Made by a program: the position numbers and the translations under genes. The notes under the pieces were generated by a model. That model had not been told where the DNA came from. It ran no database searches and saw only the letters and a list, made by a program, of their open reading frames with translations. From positions 308,617,164 to 308,681,163 of the forward strand of contig NC_081414.1 in assembly GCF_030272615.1 (NCBI RefSeq): DNA of 64,000 nucleotides, written 5' to 3'. Numbering within the stretch: the stretch's first letter is position 1; each line of letters starts with the position of its first letter. Source of the stretch: Cryptomeria japonica. Its lineage: Eukaryota > Streptophyta > Pinopsida > Cupressales > Cupressaceae. This document shows positions 58,397-64,000 of this stretch, in pieces.

Positions 58397-59946
58397 ATGA
58401 TATCCACCTTTGAACCCATAAATGCTAAAGAGGAATTTGGTGATGACTATTGGGTGGAAGCTATGGAGGAGGAGTTGGAAGAAATTGAGAAGAACAACAC
58501 TTGGACCCTAGTACCTCGACTGGTAAACAAGAATGTAATAGGTACTAAATGGGTATTCAGAAACAAGTTAAATGAAGAGGGTGTTTTAGTTTGCAATAAA
58601 GCAAGATTAGTATGCAAAGGTTATGCACAAGAAAAAGGAGAAGACTATGGAGAAACTTTTGCACCAGTAGCAACACTGGAAGGTATCAGGACACTACTTA
58701 CATTTTTAGATGATAAGAAGTTAAAAGTATACTAGATGGATGTCAAGTCTACATTCTTGAATGGGATACTGGAAGAAGAGGTTTATATAGAGTAGCCTGG
58801 TGGTTATGCATTAATAGATAAGGAAGACATGGTATGCAAACTGCATAAATCTTTGTATGGACTAAAGCAGGCACCCAGAGTATGGTATGAATGACTTCAT
58901 ACTCATTTGATGAAGATAAGCTTTGCTAGAACCAATGATGAGAACAACATTTATCTCAAGTCTGAAGGAGATGATATACTGCTCAGTGAAGTATTTGTAG
59001 ATGACATTAGATTTGGAGGAAATGATGACATGAGTAATTATTTTGTAGATAAAATGAAGAATGAATTTGAGATGTTATTAGTAGGAGAAATAATTTTTTT
59101 CATAGGCTTACAAATATGGGAGATGAAGAATGGTATTTTTATTACTCAATCCAAGTATGTGAAGGATGTTTTGGAGACTTTCAGTGTGAGTGACTATAAA
59201 CCAATTGGAACCCCAATGGTTACAGGTTGTAAATTATCCAAGGAAGATGCATCTAAGTCTGTAGATGAAAAGGAATCAGGTCAATGATTGACAAACTACA
59301 CTATGTTGTTCACAGTCGACCAAATATTGCCCATGCAGTTGGTATTGTGGCTAGATTTTAGAAGAATCCAAAGGAGGCACATCTAATGGCAACTAAGAGA
59401 ATCTTTAGATATCTGAAAGGTTCTATTGATTATGGATTATGGTATCCATATGGTGGAGATTTTGACTTGTAGGCATACATAGATGCTGATTGGGCAGGAA
59501 ATATTAATGTCAGAAAGAGTACTACCGATGGAGAATTATTTCTAGGAGGAAGGCTAGTCTCATGGAGTAGTAAAAAGAAGAGTTACACTTCACAATATAC
59601 TGCTGAAGCTGAATATGTAGCAACTTATATGAATTGCACACAAGCTATGTGGATGAGGCACATTTTGGAAGGTTTGAAGATAAAAATCTTAGAACCTATA
59701 AAGATTTTGTGTGATAATAAAAGTGCAATAAAAATTTCTAAAAATCCTATTTTGCACACAAGGACTAAGCACATTGAATTGAAATATCACTTCTCGAGGG
59801 AAAAAGTTCAAAGTAAAGATGTTATCTTGGAGCATGTTTCTACCAAGGAGCAGCTTGCAGATATCTTTACCAAACCTCTTCCTAGGACCACTTTTGAGTA
59901 TCTTAGAAGTCAATGGGGGGTTGTCCCTCTTCATGAAGTTAGTTGA
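58397..59946 (+). pseudogene. Copia B reverse transcriptase and RNase H
   Basis: RT: EFGDDYWVEAMEEELEEIEK, NNTWTLVPRLVNKNVIGTKW, ARLVCKGYAQEKGEDYGE, then a TAG in VY(Q)MDV at 58,733, another after VYIE at about 58,793, [14 protein letters not shown], and the catalytic FVDDIRFGGNDD (about 58,997). A one-base shift at about 59,280 precedes the RNase H, which reads MIDKLHYVVHSRPNIAH, RIFRYLKGSIDYGLWYP, IDADWAGNINVRKSTTD, YTSQYTAEAEYVATYMNCTQ, ILCDNKSAIKISKNP and EQLADIFTKPLPRTTFEYLR. It ends at the natural stop (TGA) at 59,944. The catalytic residues of RNase H (DADW, AEAEY, CDN) are intact. Confidence 0.92.
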
Positions 59947-60295
59947 ACATGATGTTAATTGCATCAGTCCTTGAAATACTTGTAGAATATTATATGGATT
60001 GACAAAGGAGTGGATGTATTCCATAGGGGGAGCATCAAGTTGCAAAATGATGTTGATGCACAGTGAGAGCAAAATTACATGTTTTACTTTCACTTTGGTA
60101 TTGTTGTCAAAAGGGGAGAAGTATTATGTGTCTGATAAGGTGAATACTTGGTAATGTAAACCCAAATTCCTACTCACCAGTGACAAGATGAAGGAACACA
60201 GAGAAAGGTGAATACTTGGTAATGTAAACTAGGATTCCTATTCACCAATCTCAGTAGCAATCAGAGGCGTTGATATTTGTATTGCCATCAATGCC

Positions 60296-60306
60296 AAAGG
60301 GGGAGA
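60296..60306 (+). promoter_or_regulatory. Polypurine tract of copia B
   Basis: aaagggggaga, one base before the 3' LTR start TGTTGGCATTTTG. Confidence 0.9.
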
Positions 60307-60307
60307 T

Positions 60308-61722
60308 TGTTGGCATTTTGAGTTCATTGGCATTTTGTATAGAGATTGCATTAATGATATGTTGTCATTGATGTCAATTGAACTGGTAAAAGGTATTCAT
60401 GTTATTGTTGATATTGTTGTTTTTGATATTGGCTACTAACCAGTAAGAAGAGAGTTGCAGATGATATTGTAACCAGTATGTAAAGTTTGTGAGTTGAACC
60501 GGTGAATAGGTGTAAAGGGTCAAACCTTTCTATGTAATGTAACCGGTAAACCCTATCAGCTATTAAACCCTAATCAATCAAGTTTGTTGGTTTATTATCT
60601 GATGAGCAATAATAATGGAGACACGTGTGATCATTGTATGAGGATAAATTCAAATTGGTTTGGCGCGTTTGCTTATTGTCTAGGGAAGGAACAAAGAGGA
60701 TTGCATTTAATGCACATCATGTGATGAGTTACAAAGTCCAATGGAGTGGTGATCATGGAGCGGTTGGAATTGTCTTGAAGAATGTGAAGAGATTGTCATG
60801 ATTTCTAACAGTCAAGATTGAACCAACTTGTTTGTAATCTCAATGATGAGAATTAGGTTTTTGTTGTGTTACCAACCTAATTGATTTGTATTTAAGGTCG
60901 ATGAAGTTGTTTGTAAAGGTTGTTGGAAAGATTGGTAGAAAACCTATTGAGTGTGTGGTTGCCCAGCCAGTGAATGGATCTACATTTTTGAGTGAAGGCA
61001 GATTGAAGCTTAGAAGGATCTGATCAAGAAAACCTATTGTTTTCTAACAATTACAGAAGAAGTAAAATCTTATACTGGGTAAGCTCTCACAAGCTTGGTT
61101 ACTCATTAAATCCTCTAACAAGGTGGTCCATTAGCTTGTATTCTTAAATCCTCCAGTGAGGTTACTCCTAACAGGGTATTGTGCTTCTAACAAGGCATAT
61201 TTGTAAATCCCTTAACTGGGTGATTCCTAACCAGAATGAGTTCTTAACAGGACTTATTGTAAAGCTCTAACAGGCTTTGGCTCCTAATAGGGAAAACTTT
61301 GAGGGAGTTCAGATAGCTATCCTTGTGAGTCCCATCTCACCGTGGTTTTTACCTATTTTGGTTTTTCATGTGTAAACATTTGTGTCAAGTGGTGAATTCT
61401 TTTGGTGTTGTGGTCTTATTTGTTGATTTGGTTAATTTATGATAAGGCATGTTAAGTAGAAGCAATGAGAGATGAATATGTTGAGTTAAGATTAAGCATT
61501 GTTGATTTTTATAAGATTGAAGGTGTTTAATGCTAAAAGTTGTCATAATAGTTAAAGCGATTAATGTCAAGTATTCCTAAGAATATTGATCTTGACTGAG
61601 AAATGTTTACTTTGTTTGACTGAGTTTGAGCTTGGGAAATTTGTATTAGTTTTTTAATATACCGATTGACCCCCCCCCCCCCCTCTTAGTATTCTACTAG
61701 ATACTTATTCTTTCATCATACC
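60308..61722 (+). mobile_element. 3' LTR of copia B
   Basis: TGTTGGCATTTTGAG to ATCATACC. It lacks the final bases (atca) of the 5' LTR because the next LTR starts there. TATA-like box at 60,889 and C run at 61,670-61,683. Differences from the 5' LTR are mainly single transitions and small gaps. Confidence 0.9.
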
Positions 61723-62910
61723 TGTAAAGTAGAAAATCGAACCCTAGGGGCTCCCCCACTCCAAGGAGAGAGAAAGGAGGTCACTAGGATTGACAGTTTT
61801 CACTTAGGAGAGACTTTACATTCAAAAGAGGGGTTGAAACTCACAAGATCCAATCCCACACAATGCAAGATTGAATTCTAAATGAGTTTCAAGGGTTGAG
61901 ACAACAAGGATACCCTCTTTTGTAAAGAATGTAGATAGAAGGATTGAACTAGGATTGTATGTAAAAGTAAGAAAGATTCGTTTGTAGACAGAGATAGGGA
62001 CACAGGATGAAGCTGCGGATGTGAAATTTGTAGTAAAATGTCAAGACGATGTTGTCCTACAAGTTTGAGCAAAATTTGACGGGACGATGGCGCCCGGAGT
62101 GCACACAGTCCTCCGAAAAATCTGTGAAACGAAGGGGGATTTGTTCGTCTATGCACAAGGATTCCAGATCTTCAATTATAGCCGCGTACTTGCAACCTAC
62201 ACACAGAAAAGAGAGGATGATTGGGGGGTTAGGGATTAGGGGTTTGCCTTCAGGTCAAACCCCAGTTTTGGAATTAACCAGGAAATGAGAATGCTATAAA
62301 TGTAAGGGTTTGTAATGTAATCAAGTATTGATACCTTGTTGTAAGAATGTTTGTATTCTTACATGTGAAGGTGTAATGATGTTGTATGTTGTATGTTGTA
62401 GGTGATCTCCTCTTCAATGGTTGAATCCTTGTCTTGAATACAACACCTAGCCTTGAATGGAGACCTAGAATGCTCAATTTCTTGAAGGAATGCTTGAATG
62501 CTTGAATGTTTGTCTATCGCTTCCGCCTCTTGCACACATATGTTTCTCACACCCACCATCCAAATGGGAGGGGAAATGTAGTTTATAAACTTGTCAATTA
62601 GGGTTAGGAGACTGATTTTTCTGACCTTAGGCTGACCTAGGAACATTATTTTCCAAATTGCAAACTTGAAGACCCGATGCCCAACAAGAAACCAGGCCCA
62701 AAATAGGGCCAGGGTCTAGGGCACTAGGCGCCATGGTCCCACCTCCCGGGACAGCAGGGTGCAAGGAGGATCAGGCCAAGGTGCAGAAAGATGCAGTTTT
62801 TGATGTCATAAATAGGTTTTGTGGTCTCCATTCAGATTCAACATTGCGCCGCCATTGTGAAGACCCAAATGCAATCAAAATTGCAAGTGTCACAATTTTA
62901 CGATGCTACA
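61723..62910 (-). mobile_element. 3' LTR of gypsy-type element 3
   Basis: About 1.19 kb. On the minus strand it starts TGTAGCATCG at 62,910 after a polypurine tract and ends at 61,723 (plus strand begins tgtaaagtag). It shares the polypurine tract and LTR start style with derivative 2 (14.8 kb), and a GC-rich 'ccatggtccc...cccggga' module with the LTR of element 1. Open frames inside (61,878-62,156; 62,359-62,646) look accidental. Confidence 0.68.
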
Positions 62911-62925
62911 TTTAGCCCCCACTTT
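62911..62925 (-). promoter_or_regulatory. Polypurine tract of element 3
   Basis: aaagtgggggctaaa on the minus strand, next to the LTR, identical to the tract of derivative 2. Confidence 0.78.
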
Positions 62926-63642
62926 AGCGGGAGTATAAGTGTACGCCCATACTTCGGGTAAAGTACAAGGAAACAACATTGAAAGACTTTCACCATGTCA
63001 AGGAGGCAAGATACACCAAGCCCCTAGTGGGCTAAGGATCTTACGAATTTGATTGACAAAGTAAAAGGGAAGATCATGAGGGAGAACCATGACTGTCAGT
63101 AGTAAGGTTCCCTCACTATGAGTCATGCAAGAAAAATACCAAAAATTTTCAAGGCAAAGCTAAGTTCGCCAAGAAATTTTCAAGTATCCTGAAGAGATAT
63201 GAATGGAGTGTATGCCCCCTATGTTTTGAGGGTGATTGCTTTAAGGTAGTGATACACATAAGAAATGAGAAGGTAAAGGAGCATGTTATCACAAGGATTT
63301 AGCCCCCAAGTGTGAGATAAACCCAAGGATAATAGACACAAAATACAAAGCATGAGGTGACTTTGCTTTCCTTGAGGTCAGTATGCTGTATGATAATTCA
63401 TGTATATCATATGTATGTATGCATAATTGTTCTTCATTCCCCAATCAAGGAAGGTCACCTAGAAGAAGGGAACACATGTGTCTTTTGAGTCAACATGAGA
63501 GAGACCAAAAGAGATCTCAATGCTTTGCATCGTCCTCAAGTAGACAACACTAAGGACAACAAATAGAAGAATGGGAATAACACATAGAAGAGGTAACAAA
63601 AGAGATCAAGAGAGGAGGAAAGAGTCTTATATGCTAATGAAA
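62926..63642. other. No gene seen; internal non-coding part of element 3
   Basis: Gene-free DNA between the polypurine tract and the ORF at 63,643. The first 50 bases align by eye with the same position of derivative 2 (14,843 on). Confidence 0.5.
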
Positions 63643-64000
63643 CTAGTCTAGCATGTCATCCACCCCCCGATCTCGCTGATCAATATTTCGGGTAGGCAGT
63701 AAACATGCTAGAGGAGGAACATCCAACACAGCAGATGGAGCTATCACAAGATCCAAACAAGGGCTATGTTCATGTTCCAAGCCATGTTGTTCTTGTCTAG
63801 GAGCTAGGATAAGTGCTTTAGAAAATTCGTTAGATAAATGGTTATCAACATCAACATATTCATATTCACTATCAGAAGCAAGAGGAGTAACATTTTCATC
63901 ATGAATAACATTTTCATCTATATCATCATCAAGATTTATAAAAATAGGATCTTTAACTTGCACAAGATAAAAACCATCATGCATCTTATGTTTAGGAGAT
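63643..64000 (-). CDS. Acidic ORF of element 3, partial
   Basis: Open on the minus strand from the window edge (no stop before the ATG at 63,984, so it may continue outside) to a stop at 63,643. The product reads MHDGFYLVQVKDPIFINLDD, then an acidic stretch (SDSEYEYVDVDNHLSNEF), then PRQEQHGLEHEHSPCLDL and NIDQRDRGVDDMLD. No catalytic motif is seen. Its place, 720 bp from the polypurine tract on the element's sense strand, suggests a gag or linker remnant of a pol-less gypsy derivative like the one at 14.6-17.7 kb. Function unknown. Confidence 0.45.
   Translation of the reverse strand, partial: SPKHKMHDGFYLVQVKDPIFINLDDDIDENVIHDENVTPLASDSEYEYVDVDNHLSNEFSKALILAPRQEQHGLEHEHSPCLDLVIAPSAVLDVPPLACLLPTRNIDQRDRGVDDMLD

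Larger units (their letters stand above)
53556..61722 (+). mobile_element. Full-length copia retrotransposon B (defective)
   Basis: Both LTRs (about 1.43 and 1.41 kb, visibly very similar), PBS, gag, protease, integrase, RT, RNase H and polypurine tract in copia order. Coding capacity is destroyed by more than ten stops, a one-base shift near 59,280 and a 767-bp solo LTR in the integrase. It is inserted in copia A. Its last few bases are missing where another LTR starts. No target duplication could be matched, as expected if the right junction was disturbed. Confidence 0.9.

Noticed and set aside
53541-61730. tgtaaag near both ends of copia B as a target duplication
   Set aside because: The left copy is not adjacent to the LTR start (about nine bases away), and the right copy belongs to the start of the next LTR.
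62911-62925. Primer binding site of a plus-strand element after the LTR ending at 62,910
   Set aside because: It does not start with TGG. On the minus strand it is a textbook polypurine tract next to an LTR start, so the element runs on the minus strand.
1-64000. tRNA, rRNA or microRNA genes
   Set aside because: I found no convincing cloverleaf, rRNA block or conserved microRNA hairpin by eye. The tRNA-like strings present are primer binding sites.

Overview
This is nuclear DNA from a land plant with a large, repeat-bloated genome. The stacked Ty1/copia and Ty3/gypsy elements with long (1.2-1.7 kb) LTRs, and the plant-only families present, suggest a gymnosperm such as a conifer. That assignment is an inference; nothing here fixes the species. 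I see no intact protein-coding gene. Almost every coding stretch is a decayed retroelement, mostly broken by C-to-T type changes (CAG, CAA or CGA turned into stops), as expected for methylated, silenced DNA.

Layout. 0.2-2.4 kb (+): pseudogene with a plant mobile domain (PMD), an acidic tail and a probable intron. 3.0-10.4 kb (-): Tat-like Ty3/gypsy element with integrase, second RNase H, RT/RNase H, G-patch linker, protease, an N-terminal ORF, PBS and 5' LTR. 10.4-14.6 kb: no gene. 14.6-17.7 kb (-): related gypsy derivative with LTR end, polypurine tract and protease/G-patch remnants but no RT or integrase. 19.7-21.0 kb: about 15 palindromic units, just upstream of an unrecognised decayed gene of about 1,140 codons (21.07-24.49 kb, +). 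26.6-27.2 kb (+): gypsy-type LTR with PBS. 28.2-29.2 kb (+): copia LTR. 29.7-35.4 kb (-): copia element C with its 5' LTR. 38.1-38.4 kb: tandem repeat.

39.0-64.0 kb is a nest. The 5' LTR of copia element A (39,023-51,917) is split by an 11.7-kb non-autonomous LTR element (39,670-51,353). That element has both LTRs, PBS, polypurine tract and a perfect 5-bp target duplication (gtaag), and encodes only one Gln/Pro-rich reading frame. Element A's gag/protease is cut at 53,556 by full-length copia element B (53,556-61,722). Element B's integrase is itself interrupted by a reverse-oriented solo LTR (57,089-57,855). A third gypsy-type element (-) abuts the end of B's 3' LTR and runs off the window.

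The most unusual items are the 11.7-kb non-autonomous element, with 20-bp repeats direct at its 5' end and direct-plus-inverted near its 3' end, and the palindrome array before the unknown gene. Copia copies B and C also share two identical premature stops and a Cys-to-Tyr zinc-knuckle change.
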